NCBI GenBank assembly: GCA_945878845.1
Contig: CAMCUB010000015.1
Location: 1 to 64,000 of the forward strand
Length of the DNA stretch: 64,000 nucleotides
Reading direction: 5' to 3'
From: Erythrobacter sanguineus
GTDB taxonomy: Bacteria; Pseudomonadota; Alphaproteobacteria; Sphingomonadales; Sphingomonadaceae
This document shows, one piece after another, positions 43,036 to 53,629 of the stretch. The translations under genes and the position numbers were made by a program. Below the pieces are notes generated by a model. That model had not been told where the DNA came from, did not search any database, and saw only the letters and a list, made by a program, of their open reading frames with translations. The first letter of the stretch is position 1. The number at the start of each line of letters is the position of its first letter.

Positions 43036-44272
43036 GGTCTTTCAGCGCCACCTCGGGGGCCGCCAGCAGCGCCGGATCGATCTTCCCGCAGCCGCTTTCC
43101 AGCAGCTTCCGCGCCTGCACATAGTCCTTCATCGTCCCCACGCAGTCGAAGGCGATCGGCACTCCGCCCTTGAGATAAACCACGGTGAACTTGCGGGTCT
43201 CCGGGTCGCCGCGCACCAGCGTCTGGTCGAAGCCGAGGCTCAGCCCCGCGGTCTGGAGCTTGAGGTCATACTGGTTCGACCAGAACCACGGCAGCGCGTG
43301 ATAGGGCTCCTTCTCACCCATGATCGCGCGGGCGACCGTGTTCGCCATGTCATGCGCGTTCTGCACCGATTCGAGCCGAATTACCGCGCCATCGGCAAAG
43401 GCGTTGGCGTGGGCGGCGCAGTCGCCGATGGCATAGACATCGTCCAGAGTGGTGCGGCAGCAGAAGTCGACATCGACCCCGTTTGACCCCGCCGCCCCCG
43501 CCGCGATCAGCGGCGCGACCGCTGGGACGATGCCGATGCCGGCGATCACCATGTCGCAAGGCACGTCCTCGCCATTGTCGAGCCTGACGCCTGTCACCCG
43601 GCCCTCGGCCTCACCAAGCACGGAATGCACGCCCGTCGAGAGGCGCACATCGACGCCCTGACGGCGGTGCTCGGCGGCGTAGAAATCCGACAAGGCCTCG
43701 CCCGCGACCCGCGCCAGCAGGCGGGGGAGCATCTCGACCAGCACCACCTCGCAGCCGAGCTTGCGCAAGACCGCTGCGGCTTCCAGCCCGATATAGCCGC
43801 CGCCGATCACCACGGCCCGCCGCGCGCCATCTGCCAGCGCCTGCATCATCGCATCGGCATCGCGCTTGTCGCGCACGTAGAACACGCCCGGCAGCACCGC
43901 GCCGGGCACCGGCAGCCGCCGGGGATCGCCGCCGCCCGACCAGATCAGCTTGCGATAGGTGACCTGCCCGCCATCCGAGAGCGTCAGCGTATGCCGCGCC
44001 GGGTCGAGTCCGGTCACCGCCGCGCCCAATCGCAACCCGATCTCCTTCTCCGCCCAGAATTTCTCGGGCCGGATCATGATCCGCTCGAAGCCCTTGTCTC
44101 CGGCGAGATATTCCTTCGACAGCGGCGGGCGCTCGTAGGGCGGCGCGTCGTCGCGGCCGATCATCAGGATCGAGCCCTCGTGCCCGTGCTGGCGCAAGGC
44201 GATCGCCGCCTGCGCGCCGCCGTGCCCGGTGCCGACGATCACGACATCTGCGTGTTGGATGGTGGAAGTCAT
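43028..44272 (-). CDS. Ferredoxin/putidaredoxin reductase-like FAD oxidoreductase
   Basis: A 414-residue two-dinucleotide-binding flavoprotein: FAD motif [14 protein letters not shown] (G-x-G-x-x-G), [15 protein letters not shown] motif [16 protein letters not shown], and the FAD-binding YAIGDCAAH. This is the layout of class-I P450 ferredoxin reductases. CYP153, 3.7 kb away on the same strand, is an attractive partner, though an ABC exporter and queG lie between. A C-terminal reductase domain ([16 protein letters not shown]) is typical. Confidence 0.88.
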   Translation of the reverse strand: MTSTIQHADVVIVGTGHGGAQAAIALRQHGHEGSILMIGRDDAPPYERPPLSKEYLAGDKGFERIMIRPEKFWAEKEIGLRLGAAVTGLDPARHTLTLSDGGQVTYRKLIWSGGGDPRRLPVPGAVLPGVFYVRDKRDADAMMQALADGARRAVVIGGGYIGLEAAAVLRKLGCEVVLVEMLPRLLARVAGEALSDFYAAEHRRQGVDVRLSTGVHSVLGEAEGRVTGVRLDNGEDVPCDMVIAGIGIVPAVAPLIAAGAAGSNGVDVDFCCRTTLDDVYAIGDCAAHANAFADGAVIRLESVQNAHDMANTVARAIMGEKEPYHALPWFWSNQYDLKLQTAGLSLGFDQTLVRGDPETRKFTVVYLKGGVPIAFDCVGTMKDYVQARKLLESGCGKIDPALLAAPEVALKDLI

Positions 44273-44359
44273 TATGAGCTTGTGCCCCTCCGGCAATGTG
44301 CGGGCCTTGATGTGGCGCAAATTGCCGGAGGGTCAAGTTAGTGGTTTGGGGGGCGGGCC

Positions 44360-47300
44360 CTACCGCTCGAGCAGATTGCGCGCCTGACTCGCGATCTGCG
44401 CCAACATCGCCGCGCCGACCGGCGGGCGGGCCTGCGCGCGGGCGACGAGCTTGCGGAACTGCGTCACGCCTTGCGCATTGCGCTCCGCCCATTCGGCCAC
44501 CGCGCCGCGCGGGTCGGGGTTTTCTGCTTTGGGCCGACCCTTGCCCTGCAACAGCCGCCGCAGGAACTCGATCCGCATCTGCTGGAAATCGCGCGCGAGG
44601 CCCGAGATAAGCAGCCGCTCCCACACGTCGGACGGGCTCATGTGCGCCGCCGTCCCCTGCGCCCAGTCGAGGCCGAGCGCGGTGCCGATGTCGGTGAAGG
44701 CGTGGGTCAAGAGGCGCGGCTCGATCCCGCCGCTGCGCGCTGCCTGCGCCAAGCCCACCGCGCCGTCGAAATCGAACAGGCTGGCGACCCGCCCCGCGAG
44801 CCCCTCGGGCGCGCCGACGCCGACGAAACCGTCACGCAGCGCCTTGGAACGGGCGCGCGGCTCCTCGGTGAGCAGCTCTTCGCGCGCTGCGACCAGATCG
44901 GTGACACCCTCGGCGAGGCTGCCGATCATCTGCCCGGCGGCGACCTTGCCCGCGGCCGTGCGCAGCACGTCGCTCATCAGGTTGCCGACCGCCGCCGCGA
45001 GGCGGTCAAACAGCGCGAGGCGCGCGGTTTCGGGCATGGCTGCGCTTTCGAGATCGCGCCACAGCGCCTCAAGCCCGAACAGGTTCTCGGTCACCACGAA
45101 GGCCGCCGCGACCTCGGCGATACCGACGCCCTCTTCCTCGGCCAGTTCAAACGGGTGAACCATGCCGAGCCGGTTGACGATGCGGTTGGAGAGGCTCGTC
45201 GCGATCATCTCGCGCCGCAGCCGGTGGGTGCGGATTTCGGCGGCATAGGTCTTGCGCATCGCCGCCGGGAAGCGCGCGAGCAGCAGCGGTTCGAGCACCG
45301 GATCATCGGGCAGGCTGCTAGCCTCGATCGCCGCTTGCAGCGCGAGCTTGCCCGAGGACAGAAGCACTGCAAGCTCAGGGCGGGTCAGCCCGTGCCCGTC
45401 GGCAGCGCGGCGGGTCAGCACCTCGGCGTCGGCCAGCCCCTCGGTGCGGCGGTCGAGATCGCCGGCTTCCTCAAGCCGCTCGATCAGCCGCACATAGGCC
45501 GGGATCGCCCCCGGCCCGCCGCTCTCGGCAATCGACAATGCGAGCGCCTGTAAGCGGTTATCCTCGAGCACCAGCGCGGCGACATCGTCGGTCATCGCGG
45601 CGAGCAGCGTGTTGCGCTTCTTCGGCGTCAGCTTGCCCGACGCGGTGGCGGCGGCGAGCGCGATCTTGATGTTGACCTCGTTGTCCGAGCAATCGACGCC
45701 CGCGGAGTTGTCGATGAAGTCGGTGTTGATCCGGCCTCCCGCCAGCGAAAACACGATGCGCGCCGCCTGCGTGACGCCAAGGTTCGCGCCCTCGCCGATC
45801 ACGCGGGCGCGGACTTCGGTGGCGTCGACGCGCAAGCCGTCATTGGCCGGATCGCCGACCTGGATGTGGCTCTCCTGCGGGGCCTTCACATAGGTGCCGA
45901 TCCCGCCGAACCACATGAGGTCGACCGGCGCCTTGAGGATCGCGGTGATCAGCGCCTCGGGCTCGATTTCCTTGCCCTCAATGCCGAGCACATCGCGCGC
46001 CTGCTTCGAGAGCTTGATCGTCTTGGCCGAGCGCGGGAAGACGCCGCCGCCCTTGGAGATCAGCGCCTTGTCATAATCCTCCCAGCTCGAGCGCGGGAGC
46101 GCGAACATACGGCTGCGCTCCTTCCAGCTGGCGAGCGGATCAGGGGCCGGGTCAATGAAGATGTGGCGGTGATCGAAGGCGGCGACCAGCTTGAGCGCCT
46201 TCGACAGCAGCATCCCGTTGCCGAACACGTCGCCCGACATGTCGCCGCAGCCTGCGACGGTGACCGAGTCCTTCTGGACGTCGACCCCCATCTCGCGGAA
46301 GTGGCGCTGGACGCTCACCCATGCGCCGCGCGCGGTGATGCCCATCGCCTTGTGGTCATAGCCGTTCGAGCCACCGCTGGCGAAGGCGTCATCGAGCCAG
46401 AAGTCGCGCGATTGGGCGATCCCGTTGGCGATGTCGGAGAAGGTCGCGGTGCCCTTGTCGGCGGCGACCACGAAATAGGGGTCCTCCCCGTCGAGCGCGG
46501 TGACGCATTGCGGGTGCACCACGCGCCCGCCGGTGATGTTGTCGGTGACCGACAGCAGCGTGCGGATGAAGATTTCATAGGCGGCCCGGCCCTCGGCAGC
46601 CCAGCCCTCGCGGTCGAGCGCGGGCGAGGGGAGGAGCTTGGGATAGAACCCGCCCTTGGCGCCCGTGGGCACGATCACCGCGTTCTTGACGCGCTGGGCC
46701 TTCATCAGCCCGAGCACTTCGGTGCGGAAGTCGTCGCGGCGGTCGGACCAGCGCAGCCCCCCGCGCGCCACCGCGCCTGAGCGCAGGTGGATGCCCTCGA
46801 CGCGGGCCGAATAGACGAAGATCTCGCGCCACGGCAGCGGCTTGGGCAAGCCCGGAACCTTGGCGGACTCGAGCTTGAACGCCAGCGCCTCGGTAGAAGC
46901 AGGCGCGAAGGCGTTGGTGCGCAGCACCGCGTCGATCACCGCGCGGTAGAGGCGAAGCAAACGGTCGTCGTTGATCGCAGTGACTTTCGCCAGCCCGCGC
47001 GTGAAAGCGGCCTGCGCGGCGGCGACGGCTTCCTCGCGGTCGCCTGCGAAGGCCGGGTTGTGGCGCGCCTCGAACAGGTCGATCATCGCGGCGGTCACCT
47101 GCGGCGCGGCGGCGAGCGCGTCGACCACAGTGTAGATGGTGTAGGCCAGCCCCGTCTGGCGCAGGTAGCGATAGACCGCGCGCAGCCAGTTCGCCTCACG
47201 CGGGAGCAGCCCGGCGGCCGGCACCAGGCGGTTGAAGGGATCATCCTCCGCCGCGCCATTGAGCACGTCCGCCAGCGCGGCCTCGATCAGCGCGGCGCGT

Positions 47301-49075
47301 TCAAGCAGCGCCCCTGCCTCGCGCCCGGCGGGCAGGGTCAGCAGGAATTCGTGGATCGAGCCGAGGCCCGCATCGGTCAGATAGGTCGGCACTTCCGCCA
47401 GCACCCGGAAGCCGAAATTCTCGAAGGCCGGGACCACGTCCGACAGCGCCAGCGCGCCGCGGGTGTGGTAGACCTTCAAGCGCAGCGTGTCCGTCCCGTC
47501 ATTGGCGAGGCGGTAGAGCCGCACGGCACACTCGCTGGGCCGGGCGATGGCGGCGTCGCCCTCGGCCACCACCAAGCCGCGCAGCTTGGCGATGTCGCGC
47601 GCGGCTTCCTCGGGACCATAGGCAAGGCGGTAGCCGGTCGGGAAGGCCGGGGCATAGCGCGCGGCCAGCGCGGCGGCGCGGCCATCATCCTCGCGGCCCG
47701 CAAGGTGGGTTTCGACCGCCTCGTTCCAGCCGCGCAGCAGATCGGCCAGCTGCGCCTCGATCGCGGCATCATCGGGCAGGCTGGTCGAGGCGCGCACGTC
47801 GATCAGGAAGCGCAGCAGCGCCAGCGTCGAGCTTTCGACCTCGAGGCTCCAGTCGAGCAGCGCTGCGCCCGGGGCCTTGAGCAGCATCGCCTGCACCTGC
47901 AGGCGCACCTCGGTGCTCAGGTGATCGCGCGGCAGCCAGACAAAAGCGAACACGTGCCGCTCCAGCGTCGCGCGGACCATGATGACGCGCGGACGCGGGC
48001 GGTCGATCAGCGCCATCTTGGCGGTGACAAGATCGGCGACGCGCTCCGGATCGAAGGCGGTGAGCAGGTCATTGGGCAGCGAGGTGAAGGCGTGCACCAG
48101 CGCCTTGCCGTTGTGCCCCGAAGGGTCGAAGCCGAGCCGCGCGGTGATATCCGTCACCATCGCGCGCAGCACCGGCACTTCGCCCGGACGCGCGTTCATC
48201 GCCGCGCTGGTCCACAGCCCGGCATGGATCGAGAGCGCGGTGATCTTGCCCTTCTCGCGCACCGGAACAAGGAACAGATCGAGCGGGCTGGCGCGGTGGA
48301 CGCGCGACTGCACGTTGCTCTTGATCGCCAGCATCGCCTTGGCCGTACCGGCCTTGTCGCCCGCGTCGAACCACGCGAAGGCGCGTTCGTAGGAGATGTC
48401 GGCGAGCAGGTCCTGCGCCGAGGCGCGGCAGATGCCGAGGCGCGCTTCGGTGGTGCCGTCACGCCGCCGGGTCATGTGGCCGAGCTGGGTCAGCATCCCG
48501 CCCTTCAGCCATTCGAGCAGCGCGCCGGCCTCGGCATCGAGCGGTGCGACCGCACCCGCGTCGGCGGCCATAGCGTCCTGCATCGCGGGCCAATCGGCGA
48601 CCGCGGCGTGGATATCGCCAAGCGTCGTCTGGAGCGCTTCGAGCAGCTCGCGCCGCTGGCGGGCGTCGACACGCGGGGTCTCGATATAGATCAGCGATTC
48701 GCGCGCGCCGGATTTGCCAAGGCCGGTAATGACGCCATCCGCGTCACGCTCGACCGGGACCACCGGGTGCAGCAGCCGGTCGATCCCCACCCCCTGCGCG
48801 GCGATGGTCGCTGCAAGCGAATCGACGAGGAAGGGTTGGTCATCATTGATGATCGCGATGCGCAAATGGCGCCGCGCGCCGCTGGTGGATTCGAGCTGGA
48901 GGATCGGCTCACCCGGCTGGCGCGTGGCGGCGGCGGCGAGCAGCCAGGTCGCGGCTTCATCGAGCACTGCCTTGTCCGCGCCCGCATCGCCGGGTAGCAG
49001 CGAGGCCTCCAGCTGGAGGCGCAGGGCCTTGATCAACGCCTTCGAAGGCGCGGCGGCGGCGGCTTTCGACCCCAT
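44360..49075 (-). CDS. NAD-specific glutamate dehydrogenase (large, 1571 aa)
   Basis: The very large type of NAD-glutamate dehydrogenase (called GdhB/GdhZ in other proteobacteria), converting glutamate to 2-oxoglutarate and ammonia. The N-terminal ACT-like regulatory region (IINDDQPFLVDSLAATIA) is followed by the catalytic core: VIVPTGAKGGFYPK with the substrate lysine, GCGDMSGDVFGNGMLL, and FIDNSAGVDCSDNEVNIKIAL. Such enzymes are mainly catabolic and allosterically controlled. It stands alone, with about 130 bases of promoter region upstream. Confidence 0.97.
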   Translation of the reverse strand: MGSKAAAAAPSKALIKALRLQLEASLLPGDAGADKAVLDEAATWLLAAAATRQPGEPILQLESTSGARRHLRIAIINDDQPFLVDSLAATIAAQGVGIDRLLHPVVPVERDADGVITGLGKSGARESLIYIETPRVDARQRRELLEALQTTLGDIHAAVADWPAMQDAMAADAGAVAPLDAEAGALLEWLKGGMLTQLGHMTRRRDGTTEARLGICRASAQDLLADISYERAFAWFDAGDKAGTAKAMLAIKSNVQSRVHRASPLDLFLVPVREKGKITALSIHAGLWTSAAMNARPGEVPVLRAMVTDITARLGFDPSGHNGKALVHAFTSLPNDLLTAFDPERVADLVTAKMALIDRPRPRVIMVRATLERHVFAFVWLPRDHLSTEVRLQVQAMLLKAPGAALLDWSLEVESSTLALLRFLIDVRASTSLPDDAAIEAQLADLLRGWNEAVETHLAGREDDGRAAALAARYAPAFPTGYRLAYGPEEAARDIAKLRGLVVAEGDAAIARPSECAVRLYRLANDGTDTLRLKVYHTRGALALSDVVPAFENFGFRVLAEVPTYLTDAGLGSIHEFLLTLPAGREAGALLERAALIEAALADVLNGAAEDDPFNRLVPAAGLLPREANWLRAVYRYLRQTGLAYTIYTVVDALAAAPQVTAAMIDLFEARHNPAFAGDREEAVAAAQAAFTRGLAKVTAINDDRLLRLYRAVIDAVLRTNAFAPASTEALAFKLESAKVPGLPKPLPWREIFVYSARVEGIHLRSGAVARGGLRWSDRRDDFRTEVLGLMKAQRVKNAVIVPTGAKGGFYPKLLPSPALDREGWAAEGRAAYEIFIRTLLSVTDNITGGRVVHPQCVTALDGEDPYFVVAADKGTATFSDIANGIAQSRDFWLDDAFASGGSNGYDHKAMGITARGAWVSVQRHFREMGVDVQKDSVTVAGCGDMSGDVFGNGMLLSKALKLVAAFDHRHIFIDPAPDPLASWKERSRMFALPRSSWEDYDKALISKGGGVFPRSAKTIKLSKQARDVLGIEGKEIEPEALITAILKAPVDLMWFGGIGTYVKAPQESHIQVGDPANDGLRVDATEVRARVIGEGANLGVTQAARIVFSLAGGRINTDFIDNSAGVDCSDNEVNIKIALAAATASGKLTPKKRNTLLAAMTDDVAALVLEDNRLQALALSIAESGGPGAIPAYVRLIERLEEAGDLDRRTEGLADAEVLTRRAADGHGLTRPELAVLLSSGKLALQAAIEASSLPDDPVLEPLLLARFPAAMRKTYAAEIRTHRLRREMIATSLSNRIVNRLGMVHPFELAEEEGVGIAEVAAAFVVTENLFGLEALWRDLESAAMPETARLALFDRLAAAVGNLMSDVLRTAAGKVAAGQMIGSLAEGVTDLVAAREELLTEEPRARSKALRDGFVGVGAPEGLAGRVASLFDFDGAVGLAQAARSGGIEPRLLTHAFTDIGTALGLDWAQGTAAHMSPSDVWERLLISGLARDFQQMRIEFLRRLLQGKGRPKAENPDPRGAVAEWAERNAQGVTQFRKLVARAQARPPVGAAMLAQIASQARNLLER

Positions 49076-49203
49076 GCTTGGCTCCTGTCCATCCTGCGTC
49101 CGGCGCTTGCTTTGGCAGCAACATTATTATGCCGGATTGTTTTTATCGTGTCTTGTCCGATACCCTTATTCCCCGCCCTCACGCAACCCGGATGATTGCC
49201 CAA

Positions 49204-50199
49204 TCAGGCGGCAACTATGGCGCGGCAGGCGTCGAGGGTGAGCTCGAGGCTGCGGATGCGCGCCCCGGCATCATAGGTCGCGCCGCACAGCAGGATCTCG
49301 TCAGCCCCGGTGCGCTTGACGAACGCTTCGATGCTCTCGCGCACCTGCATTCGTGTGCCGACCGCGGCGGCCTGCCCGATATGCGCGAGCATCGCCTGCG
49401 CCGTGGCGGGAAGCGTGTCGGTGTAGTTTTCGATCGGCGGCGGCAGCTTGCCCAGCTGGCCGGTGCGCAGCCGCACGAAGCTCTGCTGCTGCGAGGAGGC
49501 GAGGAGGCGCGCCTCGCTTTCGGCCTCGGCGGCGAAGACGTTCATCGCGACCATCACATGGGGCTTGTCCAACGCCTCAGAGGGCTGGAAGTCGCGGCGA
49601 TAGACCGCGAGCGCGGCGTCCAGATGATCGGGCGCGAAATGCGCGGCGAAGGCGTAGGGGAGACCCAGCTTGGCGGCCAATTGCGCGCCGAACAGGCTCG
49701 AACCGAGCATCCACAGCTCGACCTTCGCGCCAAGGCCCGGCGTGGCGGTGATCGGCAGGTCGTAGTCGCCTGTCAGCAGCGCGCGCAGCTCCATCACATC
49801 CTGCGGGAAATACTCGGCGGCCTGGTGGAGGTTCTTGCGCAGCGCCCGCTGCAATTCCGGCCCCGCCCCTGGCGCGCGGCCCAGCCCGAGGTCGATCCGC
49901 CCGGGGAACAGCGCGTCCAGCGTGCCGAACTGCTCGGCGATCTGGAACGGGGTGTGATTGGGGAGCATGATCCCGCCCGATCCGATGCGGATGCGGCTGG
50001 TGGCGTTGCCGATATGGGCGAGCACGACCGAGGTCGCTCCGCCCGCGATCCCGTCCATCGCGTGATGCTCGGCGACCCAGAAGCGGTCGCACCCGAGGCT
50101 TTCCGCAGCACGGGCGAGGTCGGTGGTGGCGGCGAAGGCCTCGGCAAGCGTGCCGCCCTCGCGCACCGGCACCAGATCGAGCACAGAGAAACGGGTCAT
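49204..50199 (-). CDS. LLM class flavin-dependent oxidoreductase
   Basis: A 331-residue luciferase-like monooxygenase-fold protein: RFSVLDLVPVREGGT, FWVAEHHAMDGIAGGATSVVLAHIG, GSGGIMLPNHTPFQIAEQFGTLDALFPGRIDLGLGRAPG. This start is characteristic of the MsnO8-like/YhbW subgroup. It would use FMN(H2), but the substrate is unknown. It is ATGA-coupled to the TPR gene upstream. Confidence 0.92.
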   Translation of the reverse strand: MTRFSVLDLVPVREGGTLAEAFAATTDLARAAESLGCDRFWVAEHHAMDGIAGGATSVVLAHIGNATSRIRIGSGGIMLPNHTPFQIAEQFGTLDALFPGRIDLGLGRAPGAGPELQRALRKNLHQAAEYFPQDVMELRALLTGDYDLPITATPGLGAKVELWMLGSSLFGAQLAAKLGLPYAFAAHFAPDHLDAALAVYRRDFQPSEALDKPHVMVAMNVFAAEAESEARLLASSQQQSFVRLRTGQLGKLPPPIENYTDTLPATAQAMLAHIGQAAAVGTRMQVRESIEAFVKRTGADEILLCGATYDAGARIRSLELTLDACRAIVAA

Positions 50200-51074
50200 G
50201 TCTGGGGAGTCTCCTGTGGGGCGGGCGCAGTCTCGCCCGCTTCCCCGATCTGCGCAAGATAGTCCTTGGCGGTGGCCGCCGCCGGGCTGTCGGGGGCGAG
50301 CGCGAGGACCGATTGCCAGCTCTTGCGCGCAGCCTCGTCGCGGCCCGCCAGCACGGCGATCACCCCGGCCTCGAGCGCGATTTCGGGATTGGTGGGCGCG
50401 AGCGTGGCGGCGCGTTCGATCGCGGTCTGGGCTTCGGGGAGTTTTTCGAGACGCCGCAGCAAGGTCGCCTTCAGCAGCCAGCCCTCGGCGCGGTCCGGAG
50501 CCAGCGCGGTGGAATTCTCGAGCGCGGCGAGCGCTTCTTCGCCCCGGCCGAGGGTCACCAGCGCGCGGGCGCGGTCGCTCGCGGCGATGGCTTCGAGCAG
50601 CGGCGCTTTCGCGTCGCGCGCGTCGCTTTCGGCCAGCGTCAGCAGCCCCAGCGCGCCCTCGGCATCGCCGCCGCCAAGCGCTGCCGCTCCGGCAAGCGCG
50701 CCGAAGCGGGCGCGGGCGCGGGGTTCGCCCTTGGGCGTCTCCTCGCGCGCGGCGGTGAAGGCGGTGCGTGCGTCGTCCCACAATTCGAGCGCCGCCGCCG
50801 CCGTGCCGAGGCAGTGGTTGGCGAGCACGCGGTCGGCGCCGGTGGTCTCGGCGCGGCGGATCTGCGCCATGGCATGGGCCCGCGCCGGGTCTTCCTCGAG
50901 CACGCCGAGGCATCCGGCGAGCCATGCGCTGACCGGATCGGACGGCTCGTCGGGCTCGGCTTCGGGCAGAACCTGCGCGCGCGGGGGTCGGTCACGGACC
51001 AGCTCGTCGCCCTGAATCGCGCCCCCCATCGGATTGGGGCCGACTTGCAGGGCGAGCGCGAGGAGAATGGACAC
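50196..51074 (-). CDS. Tetratricopeptide repeat protein
   Basis: A 292-residue protein with TPR units from about residue 60 to 280, clearest in ARALVTLGRGEEALAALENSTALAPDRAEGWLLKATLLRRLEKLPEAQTAIERAATLAPTNPEIALEAG. The start is a GTG with AGGA upstream and gives a short hydrophobic N-terminus that may be a weak signal. TPRs mediate protein contacts; no partner is evident beyond the coupled LLM oxidoreductase and the nearby hydrolase. Confidence 0.82.
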   Translation of the reverse strand: MSILLALALQVGPNPMGGAIQGDELVRDRPPRAQVLPEAEPDEPSDPVSAWLAGCLGVLEEDPARAHAMAQIRRAETTGADRVLANHCLGTAAAALELWDDARTAFTAAREETPKGEPRARARFGALAGAAALGGGDAEGALGLLTLAESDARDAKAPLLEAIAASDRARALVTLGRGEEALAALENSTALAPDRAEGWLLKATLLRRLEKLPEAQTAIERAATLAPTNPEIALEAGVIAVLAGRDEAARKSWQSVLALAPDSPAAATAKDYLAQIGEAGETAPAPQETPQT

Positions 51075-51081
51075 GCAGTTC

Positions 51082-51816
51082 CTAACGGTAGAATTCGGCC
51101 ACGATGGCCTTGAGCAGGGCGATGTCGCTATCCCGCGACAGGCGGTGGTCGCCGTCCTCTACCAGCGTCACCTGAACGTCAGCCGACCTGAGCGCCGCCT
51201 TGAGACGGAGCGAGATTTCGAAGGGCACGTCCGCATCGGCCTTGCCGTGGAGCAGCCGCACCGGGCAGGCGAGGTCGATCATCGAATCGAGCCGCAAGTG
51301 GCACTCGGCATCGGCGAAGAACTTGGCGTGGGTGGGGGTGGGTTCAGGGCCGTAGGGGTTGTCCTCGTAGATCGTCTCGCCTGCTGCGAGCGCCGCGCGC
51401 TGTGCCTCGCTATAGCCCCAGCGGGTGAAATCGGGGGCGGGCGCGATGCCGATCAGCCCGGCGAGGCGATGTTTCAAGTGCTCGGCGACCAACAGCATCA
51501 GCCACCCGCCCATCGAGGAGCCCGCCAGCAGCACCGGGCCTGTCACGTAGGACGCGACGAGCGCCAGCACCTCGTCACGCCAGGCGGAGAGCATCCCCTC
51601 GGCGAAATCCCCGTCCGATTGCCCGCAGCCCGAATAGTCGAGCAGCAGACAGGCGCGGCCCTTTTCCTCAGCCTCGGCGAACAATGCGGTCGCCTTGCTG
51701 CCGCTCATGTCGCTCATGTAGCCGGGGAGGAAGACAAGGCATGGCCCCGCGCCGTGGGTATAGCGGAAGGCGATGCGGCGTCCGTCATAGAGCGTGTGGT
51801 GCAGAAACGCGGTCAT
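51082..51816 (-). CDS. Alpha/beta hydrolase
   Basis: A 244-residue cytoplasmic hydrolase: FLPGYMSDMSG, LDYSGCGQSDG, nucleophile elbow AGSSMGGW (Ser at about 96), Asp in HGKADADVPF and His in DGDHRLSR. It resembles the C-terminal alpha/beta hydrolases once named ABHD10/palmitoyl-thioesterase-like. The ATG at 51816 has GGAG seven bases upstream. The TPR gene follows after seven bases. Confidence 0.88.
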   Translation of the reverse strand: MTAFLHHTLYDGRRIAFRYTHGAGPCLVFLPGYMSDMSGSKATALFAEAEEKGRACLLLDYSGCGQSDGDFAEGMLSAWRDEVLALVASYVTGPVLLAGSSMGGWLMLLVAEHLKHRLAGLIGIAPAPDFTRWGYSEAQRAALAAGETIYEDNPYGPEPTPTHAKFFADAECHLRLDSMIDLACPVRLLHGKADADVPFEISLRLKAALRSADVQVTLVEDGDHRLSRDSDIALLKAIVAEFYR

Positions 51817-51886
51817 GGTAATCTCCATGCCGCGCGCGGGAAAGTTTGTCACGCAAGCGCAACCGGAGAGGGATAGCGAGCTGGGC

Positions 51887-53545
51887 ATGATAAAGACCGA
51901 ACCTGCGGCCCAGCCCGCTGCCACCGCGCTCACCCGGCGCTCGCTGTTCACCCTCGCAGGCGCTTCGGCCGCGCTGGCGGCGACGCCCTCGGCAGCGGCG
52001 GGCTTCGGCACCGGCTTCACGCACTGCGTCGCGAGCGGCGAGCCGGCGGCGACTTCGGTCTTGCTGTGGACGCGCTATGTCGCGGGCGCGGAGACCAAGC
52101 TGACCTGGCAGGTGAGCGAGACCGAGAATTTCACCAAGCCCGTCGCGGAAGGCAACGTCACCGCCACGCCGGCGCGCGACTGGTGCGCCAAGGTTGTCGT
52201 CACGGGCCTTTCGCCCGACAAGTGGTATTTCTACCGCTTCCTCGCGCCTGATGGCACCGCCTCCCCGGTGGGCCGCACCCGCACCTTGCCTGAAGGTCCT
52301 TCGGCGAAGTTCCGGATGGCGGTGTTCTCCTGCTCGAACTTCGGGTTCGGCTGGTTCAACGCCTATGGCCACGCGGTCGAGACCAATGATTGCGATCTCG
52401 CCGTCCACCTTGGCGACTACATCTACGAATATGCCGCCGGGAACTACCCGGACAAGACCAAGGCCGTGGAAGGCCGTGTGCTCGCGCCCGAGACAGAGAT
52501 CGTCGCGCTGACCGATTACCGCCTGCGCTATGCCACCTACCGCGCCGACCCCGATCTCCAGCGCCTCCATCAGGTCCTGCCGATGATCGCGGTGTGGGAC
52601 GACCACGAGAGCGCGAACGATTCCTTCGAGAACGGCGCCGAGAACCATCAGGAGGGCGCCGAGGGCACCTGGGCGGTCCGCAAGGCGGCGGCCAAGCAGG
52701 CCTATCGCGAATGGCTGCCGGTCGCCGACACCGCCTATTCGGCCTATCAGGTCGGTGACCTCGCGACCCTGTTCCGGATCGACACCCGGCTTGAAGGCCG
52801 CGACCAGCAGTTCCGGCTCGAACAGGTGATGGACGGCGCGAAGGACCCCGCGACGCTGATGGCGGCGCTCGGCAAGTTCCGCGACGGCGAATGGGCCGCC
52901 AAGGACCGCCAACTGCTCGGCGCGGCGCAGGAAACGTGGCTGGGCGAGGCGCTCGCCGCCTCGACCAAGGCCGGGACCCAGTGGCAGGTGCTGCTCCAGC
53001 AGGTGCTGATGGGCAATCTGCGCACGCCCAAGGACTTTGCCGACTCTATCGGCGCCGGACTCCCCGATTTCGTGCGCCAGCGCCTTGCGGCCGCCGCAGC
53101 TGCGAGCCAGGCGGGCCTGCCCTCCAACATGGACGCGTGGGACGGTTATCCGGCCGCCCGTGCCCGCGTGTTCAAGGCCGCGCTCGAGGCCAATGCCAAC
53201 CTCGTGGTGCTCGCGGGCGACACCCACAATGCCTGGGCCTTCGACCTTGCGCATGAAGGCACGCCCGTCGGCGTCGAGCTCGGCGGCAATTCGGTAAGCT
53301 CGCCCGGGTTCGAGTCCTATCTCACCTTTGTGAAGCCCGACATTCTCGCCGCCGCGCTGGTCGCCGAGAACGAGCAGCTCAAATGGGCCGACACCGCGCA
53401 GCGCGGCTACATGATGGTCGAACTGACCCCGGCGCGCGCCACCACCGAATACCGCTTCATGGCCGGGATCAAGCAGCGCTCGACGCGGCTTGCCGGGACC
53501 AAGCGGATCACCACCGACAAGGGTTCGGCCAAGCTCTCCGTCTGA
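51887..53545 (+). CDS. Tat-exported PhoD-type alkaline phosphatase
   Basis: A 552-residue PhoD-family phosphodiesterase/phosphatase. Twin-arginine signal TRRSLFTLAGASAALAATPSAAA (about 16-38). N-terminal PhoD domain HCVASGEPAATSVLLWTRY, then metal-binding blocks SCSNFGFGWFNAY, HLGDYIYEYA, WDDHESANDSF and GDTHNAWAF. Family members bind iron and calcium and release phosphate from esters in the periplasm. It is alone and divergent from the alpha/beta hydrolase; no clear Pho box was seen. Confidence 0.93.
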   Translation: MIKTEPAAQPAATALTRRSLFTLAGASAALAATPSAAAGFGTGFTHCVASGEPAATSVLLWTRYVAGAETKLTWQVSETENFTKPVAEGNVTATPARDWCAKVVVTGLSPDKWYFYRFLAPDGTASPVGRTRTLPEGPSAKFRMAVFSCSNFGFGWFNAYGHAVETNDCDLAVHLGDYIYEYAAGNYPDKTKAVEGRVLAPETEIVALTDYRLRYATYRADPDLQRLHQVLPMIAVWDDHESANDSFENGAENHQEGAEGTWAVRKAAAKQAYREWLPVADTAYSAYQVGDLATLFRIDTRLEGRDQQFRLEQVMDGAKDPATLMAALGKFRDGEWAAKDRQLLGAAQETWLGEALAASTKAGTQWQVLLQQVLMGNLRTPKDFADSIGAGLPDFVRQRLAAAAAASQAGLPSNMDAWDGYPAARARVFKAALEANANLVVLAGDTHNAWAFDLAHEGTPVGVELGGNSVSSPGFESYLTFVKPDILAAALVAENEQLKWADTAQRGYMMVELTPARATTEYRFMAGIKQRSTRLAGTKRITTDKGSAKLSV

Positions 53546-53629
53546 TTTGCCCAAACCCCTTGGCACGATGACGGATCGTTAAGGCTCACCCGCTATTTTT
53601 CAGACCCATCCAGTCATGGGGGGTCTGAC

